Shown here: one piece after another, positions 9,021-17,867 of the stretch
Numbering within the stretch: the stretch's first letter is position 1
Layout: every line of letters begins with the position of its first letter
Assembly: GCA_025454375.1 (NCBI GenBank)
Contig: JALOOO010000001.1
Coordinates: forward strand, 19,826-83,825
Reading direction: 5' to 3'
Source of the DNA: Leptolyngbya sp. Prado105
GTDB lineage: Bacteria > Cyanobacteriota > Cyanobacteriia > Leptolyngbyales > Leptolyngbyaceae
Length of the DNA: 64,000 nt
The notes under the pieces: generated by a model
The model's input: the letters and a program-made list of their open reading frames with translations, nothing else
What the model was told of the DNA's origin: nothing
The model's database searches: none
Position numbers and translations under genes: made by a program

Positions 9021-9638
9021 GTGTTGAATCATCTGAATCATGAACCAGAGACAGTGTTCTCTCCTGAACAAGTCTTAGAAAATCGAGGACGGGTTGCCAT
9101 TTTTATTGATGGCTCCAATCTCTTTTATGCCGCGCTCCAGCTTGGAATTGAAATCGATTACACGAAGCTGTTGGTTCGGTTGACTTCTGGCTCACGATTG
9201 TTACGATCGTTCTTCTATACGGGAGTCGATCGCACCAATGAAAAGCAACAGGGCTTTCTGCTGTGGATGCGGCGCAATGGTTACCGCGTCATTTCTAAAG
9301 ACCTTGTGCAATTGCCAGATGGCTCGAAAAAGGCAAATCTGGATGTCGAAATTGCGGTAGATATGATGTCGCTAGCAGGCTCTTACGATACGGCAGTCCT
9401 CGTGAGTGGAGACGGGGATCTCGCCTATGCGGTGAATGCAGTCAGCTACCGTGGGGTGCGCGTGGAGGTCGTGAGCTTACGATCGATGACGAGTGATAGT
9501 TTGATTAATGTTGCCGATCGCTATATTGATCTTGACAACATTAAAGAAGACATCCAGAAAACACCGCGAAGCTATACCTATCGTCCATTGTCGGGAATTG
9601 GCTTAATGGATGAACACGACGACCAGCATTCGCCTTAA
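9021..9638 (+). CDS. LabA-like NYN domain protein
   Basis: A 205-residue protein of the NYN/PIN-like fold, related to LabA of Synechococcus, which affects circadian output. Conserved acidic motifs are VAIFIDGSNLFY (about 25-36), NLDVEIAVDMM and VSGDGDLAYAV, the expected metal-coordinating aspartates of a putative RNase. The frame is open back to 8820 inside metG, but GTG at 9021 with GAGGA (9008-9012) gives the best initiation context and leaves a family-like N-terminus. It lies between metG and lptC, all rightward. Nuclease activity is inferred from the fold. Confidence 0.85.
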   Translation: MLNHLNHEPETVFSPEQVLENRGRVAIFIDGSNLFYAALQLGIEIDYTKLLVRLTSGSRLLRSFFYTGVDRTNEKQQGFLLWMRRNGYRVISKDLVQLPDGSKKANLDVEIAVDMMSLAGSYDTAVLVSGDGDLAYAVNAVSYRGVRVEVVSLRSMTSDSLINVADRYIDLDNIKEDIQKTPRSYTYRPLSGIGLMDEHDDQHSP

Positions 9639-9651
9639 AGTAGAAAGAGTT

Positions 9652-9698
9652 TGGGAGCAGAATCGAGATTTATGCGTCAAGTTTCTCGATCGCTCCCA
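9652..9698. repeat. Imperfect 14-bp hairpin before lptC
   Basis: TGGGAGC (9652-9658) plus ATCGAGA (9662-9668) pair with TCTCGAT (9684-9690) plus GCTCCCA (9692-9698). No T run follows. It lies between the NYN gene and lptC and may be an attenuator or processing site. Confidence 0.5.
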
Positions 9699-9709
9699 TA
9701 TTCTCTGAC

Positions 9710-10873
9710 TTGAGGGCTTCTATTTTGCGTCGTTCTATTCTTCTCAACTTAGCGTTAATCACCCTTCTCATAGGAACTACTGCCTGTGGAAATCGCAATC
9801 GATCAGCGGAGCGATTGGTAGAGGGCACGAAAGAAGCGCAAAAGTTTGATAGTAATTTAACGTTTAAGAATATTACGCTTGAGCAGGCAAATGAGAAGGG
9901 TCAGTTGCTCTGGAAAGTGAATGCTGAAGAAGCCGTCTATGCAAAAGATAAGAAGACGGCAACGATTCAAAAGCCGAAGGGTGAACTGTTCCAAGACGGG
10001 CAGTCGGTTTTTAGGATCGAGGCAGAGCGTAGTGAAGTCAGGGAAGATGGCAAATCGATCGTCATGAAGGGGCAGATCACGGCAACGGATGTGCGTGATG
10101 GGTCTGTGCTGAAAGGAAAAGAATTAGAGTGGCGACCTTCTGAAGATGTGTTGATCATTCGCAACGGCTTTACAGGCGATCATAAGCAGGTTCAGCTTGC
10201 AGCAAAAGAAGCTCGATTTTTGACTCGCGCTCGTCGTGTCGATGTGACGGGGCAGATCGTCGCGCAGGTAAAAGAGCCGACGATGCAAATGCGCGGTGAA
10301 AAGTTGACCTGGGAGATTCAGAATCAGAAGTTAAAGAGCGATCGCCCGATTCAAGTCGATCGCTATGAAAATAAGCAATTGACGGATCAAGGCAGTGCTG
10401 AGCAAACTGAAGTGGATCTCAAAGCGAAAGTTGTGAATCTGCGTCAGAATGCTCGAATTGCATTGAAGCAATCTGGGACTCAGATTACGGGCAATGCTTT
10501 GAATTGGAATATTGATCAGAAGACTCTAGCGGCGAGTGAGCCTGTGACGATCGTCAATTCTGCTCAGCAGGTGAAACTAACAGCAAATCAAGCGGATATG
10601 AGAATTGACCAGCAAGTTGCTACTTTAGTTGGCAATGTTCAAGGCGTTGGGGAGAAGAATCAATCGCGATTGAATGCCGATCGAGTGGTTTGGTATCTGG
10701 CGACGCAGCAGTTTCAAGCAAATGGGAATGTGAGCTATCAGCAAAGTAATCCACCGTTTAGCATTGCAGGTCCGCAGGCTTCTGGAAAGCTCGATGCTCA
10801 GCAAGTTGCAGTGCAGGGAAGTGAAGAGGGGCGAGTCGAGCTTCAGATTACACCCCAAGGATTAGGGCGGTAG
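9710..10873 (+). CDS. lptC: LPS export protein LptC, cyanobacterial long form
   Basis: A 387-residue envelope protein with a lipoprotein-type signal: SILLNLALITLLIGTTACGN ends in a TTAC lipobox with Cys26. The rest is a long run of beta strands of the OstA/LptC jellyroll type, in which repeats such as NITLEQANEKGQLLWKVNAE and RGEKLTWEIQNQKL recur. In the Lpt bridge it would receive LPS from LptBFG and pass it towards LptA/LptD. It is about twice the length of E. coli LptC, consistent with the cyanobacterial form. Start assigned to TTG 9710; a second TTG at 9725 is possible. No other lpt gene is in the window. Confidence 0.82.
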   Translation: MRASILRRSILLNLALITLLIGTTACGNRNRSAERLVEGTKEAQKFDSNLTFKNITLEQANEKGQLLWKVNAEEAVYAKDKKTATIQKPKGELFQDGQSVFRIEAERSEVREDGKSIVMKGQITATDVRDGSVLKGKELEWRPSEDVLIIRNGFTGDHKQVQLAAKEARFLTRARRVDVTGQIVAQVKEPTMQMRGEKLTWEIQNQKLKSDRPIQVDRYENKQLTDQGSAEQTEVDLKAKVVNLRQNARIALKQSGTQITGNALNWNIDQKTLAASEPVTIVNSAQQVKLTANQADMRIDQQVATLVGNVQGVGEKNQSRLNADRVVWYLATQQFQANGNVSYQQSNPPFSIAGPQASGKLDAQQVAVQGSEEGRVELQITPQGLGR

Positions 10874-11049
10874 ATTGAAACTTGGGGAGCGGAGTCCAAT
10901 GAGTGCGGGTAGGCAACGTAGGGTTAATTTTGGCGATCGAATTCTGCCTCAAAGCTCTGACAGAGGATTGGAAGAGCGATCGCTTTTATTTTCTTCGTCC
11001 GTTTCACTAAAATGGAAGGACAGCGATTCCGAAACATAGGTGGCTTCTT

Positions 11050-11664
11050 ATGGCATATGCACCGCTCACACTGCTAACTTTTGAGGAATTTCTTCAGCAA
11101 TATGGTGATCAGTCTCGCTACGAACTTGCAGACGGAGAAGTCATTGATATGGAACCGACTGGACCTCATGAAGCAGTAGCAGGCAAAGTTGCGAGTAAAG
11201 TTAGCCTGGAAATCGATCGACAAAACTTCCCCTTTGTCATTCCAAAAAGCTGTATCTTACGTCCTTCAGGAGATGTTGCAACTGCTCGTCGTCCTGATGT
11301 CATTGTACTAGACGAAGAGGCATTGATAGACGAACCTTACTGGCAGCAAGAGCCTGTAATCGTACAGGGACGATCGATCAAGTTGGTGGTTGAAGTAGTC
11401 AGTACAAATTGGGAAAATGACTACGCACGAAAGGTTGAAGAATATGCGCTAATGGGAATCGCTGAATACTGGATTGTTGATTTTCGAGGGTTAGGTGGAA
11501 TGCGATTTATTGGTGATCCGAAGCAACCAACCTTGACTGTGAATCAATTATTTGGAAAATTCTACGAACAGCAGCAGTTTCGACTCGGTGAGAATATTGT
11601 TTCGCCGTTGTTTCCAGATTTGGTTCTGAAATTAGAGGATATTTTGCCTCTCCCGAGCAATTAA
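11050..11664 (+). CDS. Uma2 family (DUF820) PD-(D/E)XK nuclease-like protein
   Basis: A 204-residue member of the Uma2 family, greatly expanded in cyanobacteria and of unsettled function. The restriction-endonuclease core is visible as ARRPDVIVLD (about 78-87), then LVVEVVSTNWENDYARKVEEY (about 118-138) with the Glu and Lys of the PD-(D/E)XK site, and YWIVDF. The N-terminal LTFEEFLQQYGDQSRYELADGE is also diagnostic. Starts at ATG 11050. It stands alone between lptC and leftward thiL. No partner gene suggests a specific role. Confidence 0.88.
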   Translation: MAYAPLTLLTFEEFLQQYGDQSRYELADGEVIDMEPTGPHEAVAGKVASKVSLEIDRQNFPFVIPKSCILRPSGDVATARRPDVIVLDEEALIDEPYWQQEPVIVQGRSIKLVVEVVSTNWENDYARKVEEYALMGIAEYWIVDFRGLGGMRFIGDPKQPTLTVNQLFGKFYEQQQFRLGENIVSPLFPDLVLKLEDILPLPSN

Positions 11665-11793
11665 TCGATGTCTCAGTTTTAGCAAAGCTAGAGGTAACCC
11701 CAGATACTACAAGTTCCCTCTAAATCGTTGACACTAAAAGAGTTCCTAGCACTATCAGAGATAAAACCTGCAAGCGGATTTGAGCGCAATTTC

Positions 11794-12756
11794 CTAAGCT
11801 CGAAAATGTTGAAATCCTTGCTCTAAGCTCAACGCTCGATCGCTAAAGTCTCCCGAACTATCGATCAATTGCACTGCTAAATCTGAAGTGATCTCACCGA
11901 CGATCGCAGATCCTTTCACTTGCTCAACCCAAAGCTTTGCCTGTTCCATCGGTAGAGTTAAGACGAGTTCAAAATCCTCCCCGCCATACAATGCCCAATC
12001 CATTGCTTTCTCAGCAGAAACCCACTGCTGTAAGGCAGGATCAATTGGAATCAAAGCACGATCGAGCCTAGCTCCTACTTTACTCATACGGCAGATTTGC
12101 AACACCGCATCTGCTAAACCATCACTACTATCCATCCCAGACACGCAGCGAGTCACTTGAGGAATATCAAAGCGAGGAGTTGGATACTGATGAGCGCGAA
12201 TTAGAGCCGCTCTCTCGGGTGCAGTATCTGAGTTCAACAGCATCTCCAATCCTGCACGAGACGAGCCATGATAGCCAGTCACAAAGATCGCATCTCCAGG
12301 TTGAGCCGTCGATCGCTGAATGACACAGTCCGGATTCACCTGTCCAAAAGCAGTAATTGCTAGCGTAATCACAGGCGATCGACATAAATCTCCGCCAACA
12401 ATTGCACCGCCATATTGAGCGAGACATTCACTCATTCCTTGATAAAGCCGTTCCACCCATGCCACAGGCGTTGTCTTGGGTAGCCCTAATCCGACTGTAA
12501 TTCCTAGCGGAGATGCGCCCATTGCAGCGAGATCAGAAAGATTTGCAGCGATCGCTCTCCACCCTGAGGATTCTGGCGGCGTAGTGCGATCGCTAAAATG
12601 CACCCCATCGACTAAGACATCTGAAGTAATCACGATCGACTGATCTGGCTCAGTGGGTAAAACTGCGGCATCATCTCCGACAATTGCTTGCGGACAGAAT
12701 GCCTGAACTCGCTTCAGCAACCCCTGTTCCCCAATATCTTGAACCGTCAGAGACAT
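11794..12756 (-). CDS. thiL: Thiamine-monophosphate kinase
   Basis: A 320-residue PurM/ThiL-fold kinase that phosphorylates thiamine monophosphate to the diphosphate cofactor. Family motifs are IVGDDAAVL (25-33), ITSDVLVDGVHF (43-54), the glycine-rich NLSDLAAMGASPLGITVGLGLP, GGDLCRSPVI, VTGYHGSSRAGLEML and the C-terminal YGGEDFELVLTLP. All conserved metal-binding aspartates appear intact. The start ATG at 12756 precedes LTVQDIGEQGLLKRV, the usual ThiL beginning. It is divergent from the SbcC-like gene with 183 bp between. No TPP riboswitch was seen in that gap. Confidence 0.95.
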   Translation of the reverse strand: MSLTVQDIGEQGLLKRVQAFCPQAIVGDDAAVLPTEPDQSIVITSDVLVDGVHFSDRTTPPESSGWRAIAANLSDLAAMGASPLGITVGLGLPKTTPVAWVERLYQGMSECLAQYGGAIVGGDLCRSPVITLAITAFGQVNPDCVIQRSTAQPGDAIFVTGYHGSSRAGLEMLLNSDTAPERAALIRAHQYPTPRFDIPQVTRCVSGMDSSDGLADAVLQICRMSKVGARLDRALIPIDPALQQWVSAEKAMDWALYGGEDFELVLTLPMEQAKLWVEQVKGSAIVGEITSDLAVQLIDSSGDFSDRALSLEQGFQHFRA

Positions 12757-12939
12757 AATGCAACATTAACGACTGAGCCTAGCATACAAAGTTTTGATTG
12801 CCCTTTCAAAACTTAGTTGAATTCTCCGGACAAAATCGATCAAAATGTCACACAAGGTCGCGGATCTCACGATCGACGCTAGAATTTATTCCATTGCCCA
12901 TTTCGGATCAGAACATCTGATCTGCTGTAGAATCAAGCG

Positions 12940-15696
12940 ATGGAAATTCTCTCAGTTAGCCTCAAAAACTTCAAATTCCACAGCGATCGTTCCTTTTCAT
13001 TTCAGCCGGGGACAAATGCGATCTGTGGTGAAAATGGCGCTGGAAAGACCAGCATTCTCGAAGCGATCGCGTGGGTGCTATTTGACTATTCTGGAGCTTA
13101 TACCAAAGACGACCTGATCCGAAATGGCTCCAATAGTGCCCAGGTTGCAGTCAGTTTTATCTCAAGTCGAGATCAGCGAACCTATACGGTTACACGCTGC
13201 ACTCGATCGAGCTACACCCTCTATGATCCAGAACTTGACGAACGGCTGGAATATACCAAGAAAGAAGACGTTTTGCCCTGGCTGAGAGAGCATTTAGGCG
13301 TGCCTGCGGGAACGAATCTAGGGCAACTGTTTCGCAATACGATCGGGGTTCCACAGGGGACATTTGCGATCGATTTTTTAGGCACAGCCGAGGAGCGCAA
13401 AAAAGTCTTCGATCCCATTCTCAAGGTTGAAGAATACAAGAAGGTTTTCAAAGAGCTAGGAGACTTGGAGAAATTTGCAAAAGCTCAATCTGAGAGTTTA
13501 GAGCGTGATATTAAACAGTACGACGAATCGCTTGAGGAATGGGATACGCTCACGACGACTCAGCAAGCTCTAACACAGACGATCGCGCAAATTCAAACCG
13601 ATCTCAAGCATTGGCAGCAGCGGTATGAACAGTTGAAAGACGAGCAAGCAAAATGGAGCGCGATCGAAGCTCAAGTACAACAGACTGGGCTTCAACTCGA
13701 AACGGTTTCGGGGCAAATCCGAGCGGAGCAATTGAATGTTGATCGTTTGCAAGTAGAACTTGATTTTGCGGAAAAATCTGTCACACTCTGCACAGAACGG
13801 CGAGAGAGCTATCAAGCTTACACTCAAGCTGATCAGGCACTCCAAGAGTTCGATCGCGCTCGCACTCAGCAAGAAAAGCTCCTCAAAAAGCGTCAGCAAC
13901 TCACCGAATCACTCGGAACCTATCGGACAAAACTTGCGATTTTGGCTCAGCAAGGCGACCGTCGATCGCAGATCGAAGCAGAGTTAAAACAGCTAGCACC
14001 GCTGATCGAGCAGCAATCGAAACTTGAGCTAGAGCAAACCCAACTGAATGAACAACTCCAGTCCTGTCAAAGCTGGAAGCAAACGATTCAGCGCGATGAG
14101 CAGCGCTTCGCACAACTTCAGCAGCGGCAAAAACAACTCGGAGAAGAGATTGAGCGATTAGAAGGATTAGGCGCGATCGTCAAACAGATTCCTCAACTCG
14201 AAGAGCAACAAAGTCGCTACCAGCAGCAGCTTAGCCGTATCGAAGCGGCAACTCAATTCGACTCAGACCTGCGCCAAATTCTGGCTCAAGCTCAACAGCG
14301 AGAAGAGATTCAAGCCCATCATATTCAGAGTGCAACTCTTACGTTACAAGAATTACAGAAATCAGTTCCGACTTGGCAGCCTCAAATTGAAGCAGTAAAG
14401 TCTGCGATCGCAAATAGCTCTAAACTGAATAAGCATCTGATGCAAGATTTGCAAGGCATTCTAGATGATCTTTCTGAACAACTGCTTGCCGACCGTTTAA
14501 AGCAACGTCTAGTCGAGGTTCAAACTCAACTCAAGACAGTTCGAGAGCAAGAGTCTCAATATCGCAAACTTGAGACGAAATTTGACGAAGAAGAAAAGCT
14601 AGAGCGTGAAATTACAGAACTACGATCGCTGATCACTGAGCATCAATCCCAACTTGCAGCCGAGCCAGCGCTAAGAGAACAACTCGCGCAGATTGCACAA
14701 CAGCTTGAAACTTTAGAAAATCCGCGTGGGCGCAGCACCCTGTTGCAGCGAGACTTAAAAGCACTGGCAAAGCAAGATGCAGAACTGGCTCAAGCTGAAT
14801 CTGACCTGAAGCGAGTCGAAGCGGAGATGAATGCGATCGACCTATCCCTCAAAGCTTTTGAGAACCTAGCCGATCAAATTCGAGAACAGCAACTTCTGCG
14901 CGATCAGCACAAAGAGAACTATCAAATCTACCTCGAACACCAGCAATCCGCCAACAGTTTTAAAGGTCGTAAAACTCAGTACGAAGACGCGATCGTTCAA
15001 CTCAAACAACTCGAAGAAAAGCAAGCAAAACTCACCGATCAAAAAGCTCAACTGACAGAAACCTACGATCCTGAGCAAGTAAACTTGATCAAACTCGGCT
15101 ACGCAGAAGCGAATGATCAGCGAGTTTCGCTCAGTACTCAATTGCCGATGGAATCGCAACGGTTAGAAGAATGCGAAACTCGCCTGTCTAAACTCAAAGC
15201 AATTCAGCAAAAGCGCACTGAAGCACAAGCACAACTCAAACAAAAGCAAAAGACGGAACGCTTCGTCAAATTTGCTCGAAAATCTTATAAAGAAGCGGCT
15301 CCGCGCATTACAGAGCGATATGTTCAGAGCATTTCGCATGAGGCAGATCGTCTATTCCGAGAATTGCTCAATCGTCCTAATGTTGCTCTTGAATGGACAC
15401 GCGACTACGAGATTGTCGTCCAAGAAGGCGCATATTCTCGCAGATTTATTAACCTATCGGGAGGTGAGCAAATGTGTGCTGCTTTAGCCGTTCGTCTCGC
15501 ATTGCTCAAAGTCTTAGCGGATATCAATATCGCATTCTTTGATGAGCCGACGACGAATATGGATCGACCAAGAAGAGAGAGCCTAGCAGAAGCGATCGCA
15601 AATATCAAATCCTTCCGTCAACTCTTTGTCATCAGTCATGATGACACGTTTGAGAAGGTGACTGAGAATGTAATTCTAGTAGAGCGTGAAGCCTAG
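12940..15696 (+). CDS. sbcC: SbcC/Rad50-like SMC-family ATPase without zinc hook
   Basis: A 918-residue coiled-coil ATPase. Walker A CGENGAGKTSILEAIAWVLF (29-48) lies at the N-terminus, followed by about 600 residues of Gln/Glu/Leu-rich heptad coil. The signature INLSGGEQMCAALAVRLALL (about 834-853) and Walker B IAFFDEPTTNMD (about 864-875) form the C-terminal half-site, and VISHDD is the H-loop. Rad50/SbcC proteins pair with the Mre11/SbcD nuclease in DNA end processing. No CxxC zinc hook occurs anywhere in the translation, so head-to-head dimerisation through zinc is not expected. SbcD is not nearby. Confidence 0.85.
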   Translation: MEILSVSLKNFKFHSDRSFSFQPGTNAICGENGAGKTSILEAIAWVLFDYSGAYTKDDLIRNGSNSAQVAVSFISSRDQRTYTVTRCTRSSYTLYDPELDERLEYTKKEDVLPWLREHLGVPAGTNLGQLFRNTIGVPQGTFAIDFLGTAEERKKVFDPILKVEEYKKVFKELGDLEKFAKAQSESLERDIKQYDESLEEWDTLTTTQQALTQTIAQIQTDLKHWQQRYEQLKDEQAKWSAIEAQVQQTGLQLETVSGQIRAEQLNVDRLQVELDFAEKSVTLCTERRESYQAYTQADQALQEFDRARTQQEKLLKKRQQLTESLGTYRTKLAILAQQGDRRSQIEAELKQLAPLIEQQSKLELEQTQLNEQLQSCQSWKQTIQRDEQRFAQLQQRQKQLGEEIERLEGLGAIVKQIPQLEEQQSRYQQQLSRIEAATQFDSDLRQILAQAQQREEIQAHHIQSATLTLQELQKSVPTWQPQIEAVKSAIANSSKLNKHLMQDLQGILDDLSEQLLADRLKQRLVEVQTQLKTVREQESQYRKLETKFDEEEKLEREITELRSLITEHQSQLAAEPALREQLAQIAQQLETLENPRGRSTLLQRDLKALAKQDAELAQAESDLKRVEAEMNAIDLSLKAFENLADQIREQQLLRDQHKENYQIYLEHQQSANSFKGRKTQYEDAIVQLKQLEEKQAKLTDQKAQLTETYDPEQVNLIKLGYAEANDQRVSLSTQLPMESQRLEECETRLSKLKAIQQKRTEAQAQLKQKQKTERFVKFARKSYKEAAPRITERYVQSISHEADRLFRELLNRPNVALEWTRDYEIVVQEGAYSRRFINLSGGEQMCAALAVRLALLKVLADINIAFFDEPTTNMDRPRRESLAEAIANIKSFRQLFVISHDDTFEKVTENVILVEREA

Positions 15697-15889
15697 TCAA
15701 CATAAATTTAATCAATTTGGTAAGAACTCAATCGTTAGAGAGAAGCGATCTCGACACGAACTCTCTAGGCTGAGTCAAGCGATCACATCAAGGATGAGAA
15801 GCGATGAACTCGAAGAGCAGACATTCAAATCCGTTGAAAGATACGATCGCGAGTCTGATGTTGCCGTTAGCCTTGATTGTCGGTGTAGG

Positions 15890-16411
15890 ATGATGAGCCG
15901 AAATCGCACAAGTTTAAAACCGATCGAGGGTGCAAATCGCACGTTAAGACGCAGATTGGGACTAAAGGGTGAACTATTACTGGCAACGGCTCCAACCGCA
16001 GTTGTTTTGGGTGTGCTTGCTTTAGTAGAAGTTCTCAGTCGGCAAAGGCTTTTATTTGCATCTCTCGCAGCAAGCGCATTTTTGATTTATCTTGACCCGC
16101 AACATGGTACAAATTCAGTTCGGACTTTAGTCTCAGCACAGATAATGGCAGCCGTGATTGGCTGGCTCACATTTATGGGCTTCGGAAGTGGATACATTGC
16201 TGCTGGAAGCGCGATGATTCTTACGATCGTGCTGATGATTGTATTAGATATCATGCATCCTCCTGCTGTCGCGACTTCACTCAGTTTTGCACTCAGAGCA
16301 GGCAATGAAAACAATTTGGTTCTCTTTGGGTTAGCCGTTGCGATTACAGCACTATTGGTTAGCTTAGAGCGATTTGCGCTATGGCTGATTGCTCGATATG
16401 AGCGATCGTAG
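15890..16411 (+). CDS. HPP family integral membrane protein
   Basis: A 173-residue membrane protein with about four hydrophobic helices and the family-defining motif MHPPAVATSLSFAL late in the sequence, plus IYLDPQHGTNSVRTLVSAQ. Characterised HPP proteins (cyanobacterial and chloroplast NRT relatives) have been linked to nitrite transport, so a small-anion transport role is possible. The frame is open from 15686, overlapping the end of the SbcC-like gene by 11 bp, but that 68-codon extension is polar and unlike the family. I use the paired ATGs at 15890/15893. Convergent with the rhomboid gene, 4 bp apart. Confidence 0.75.
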   Translation: MMSRNRTSLKPIEGANRTLRRRLGLKGELLLATAPTAVVLGVLALVEVLSRQRLLFASLAASAFLIYLDPQHGTNSVRTLVSAQIMAAVIGWLTFMGFGSGYIAAGSAMILTIVLMIVLDIMHPPAVATSLSFALRAGNENNLVLFGLAVAITALLVSLERFALWLIARYERS

Positions 16412-16415
16412 GTTT

Positions 16416-17804
16416 CTAGAAGTTGAGATTAAACGTTCTAGCAAGATAGCTTGCATACGACCTCAAACTCGGTAAATATCCCGCACTAATCACTCCAGCA
16501 ACAAAACCTAGAAAATGCCCCCAAGACGCATCTAATGTCGTCGGGAGAATGCCTTTAATCAAGGAGGGATTTTTTGCTGAAAACCAATCTCTTAGCTTAA
16601 TATTGCGCCAAATGCGATCGTACAGCACAACCAGCGCCAATGTCCCAATGAGCAAGAGTGCAGCAGTCAAATTCGCTTCAAAATAATACAACGAGAGTAG
16701 AAAGCCAATATAACCAAAGATCACTGCGCTCGCACCAGCATAACCATATCGTATAGAAAATGCAGTCAGCCAAATCAGCAGCCCACTAATGAGTGTGATT
16801 GCGATACTAATGACAATAAAATCATCTGGCTGAACTAGCACAATCAAGCCTGCAAAGATTAAAAAGACAAGTGTATTCCCTGCTAAATGATTCCAGCCCC
16901 GATGTAAAAACGGAGCGAGAGGAATGCCAATTAACCCCCTCAGTGTCCAAGGACGAATGCCCAAATTAAGGGTCAATGCCCCTCTAAGAATTTGGAAATC
17001 TATAAATGCAGTAATCCAAGCTGCTGCCACAAGTTGAAGTACAATTCTGAATCGATTCCAATAAATGGGTGCATATTGAGCCACTAAAGCTGGAAATCTC
17101 TGACGATAAAATGTCTCATTGATCAGCGTTCCACCAATCATAATGCCAGGGAATTGAGTTGGGAGATTCAGCGCCTGAAGTAACGCGATCGACACAGGGC
17201 GCAAGTTCGGCAAGTAAGCGGCAACAAAAGCTCCCACAATAAACCCAATCAAATGCGCATCCCAGGCAATTCTCGCCCGCCTCATTCTCTCACTGGGCAA
17301 CATGTATCTCAGACTTCCGCCAAAGAAGAAAACGACGATCGCAAGCAAAATAGCAGAAGTAATAGTGCGATCAAAGTAGACCAGAGAAATTAAGAAGCCT
17401 GCATAGCCAAAAAGCAAATCACTCATTCCAGTTGCCCGGACGTTGATAATTTTACCTTGAGGCGTAATTGCAGCAATTCTGCCTAGAAACCATTGTAAAA
17501 TGCCGCTCACGAGCGTAATTGTAAGCGTAATCACAATAAAATCGAGAGGATAACGTAACAGAACTAGCCCGCCCAAGATAAACAGAGCCGTTGTGTTCCC
17601 CTTCAAATGGTTCCAACTACCATGGATAAAAGGAGCCAGAAAAATTCCAATCAATCCAGAAAATGTCCAAGCTTCTGAAACAGGCAAACCCTTTCCAGGC
17701 GGCTTGCGCCAAAATTCGACATCAATCAATGTGAGTATCCAGGCAAGGGCGAACCAACCCAACAGAAATTTGACATTAGCTAGGAGAAGCTCTGATGACG
17801 GCAT
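16416..17804 (-). CDS. Tandem double-domain rhomboid-family membrane protein
   Basis: A 462-residue membrane protein made of two homologous halves. Half 1 carries LAPFIHGSWNHLKGN (56-70), the serine motif GMSDLLFGY (126-134) and WDAHLIGFIVG (181-191). Half 2 carries LAPFLHRGWNHLAGN (296-310), GASAVIFGY (357-365) and SWGHFLGFVAG (427-437). Both halves keep the Ser-His dyad of rhomboid intramembrane proteases (Ser128/His184, Ser359/His430), although the usual Gly after Ser is replaced by Asp or Ala. Each half would have about six helices. Either half could be active; the substrate is unknown. Start ATG at 17804. Confidence 0.8.
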   Translation of the reverse strand: MPSSELLLANVKFLLGWFALAWILTLIDVEFWRKPPGKGLPVSEAWTFSGLIGIFLAPFIHGSWNHLKGNTTALFILGGLVLLRYPLDFIVITLTITLVSGILQWFLGRIAAITPQGKIINVRATGMSDLLFGYAGFLISLVYFDRTITSAILLAIVVFFFGGSLRYMLPSERMRRARIAWDAHLIGFIVGAFVAAYLPNLRPVSIALLQALNLPTQFPGIMIGGTLINETFYRQRFPALVAQYAPIYWNRFRIVLQLVAAAWITAFIDFQILRGALTLNLGIRPWTLRGLIGIPLAPFLHRGWNHLAGNTLVFLIFAGLIVLVQPDDFIVISIAITLISGLLIWLTAFSIRYGYAGASAVIFGYIGFLLSLYYFEANLTAALLLIGTLALVVLYDRIWRNIKLRDWFSAKNPSLIKGILPTTLDASWGHFLGFVAGVISAGYLPSLRSYASYLARTFNLNF

Positions 17805-17867
17805 GATAGTTGCACGAAAACCTGATGTTGAAAGAATATACCTTAACGTCTGGTTTTCTGCGAAAAT

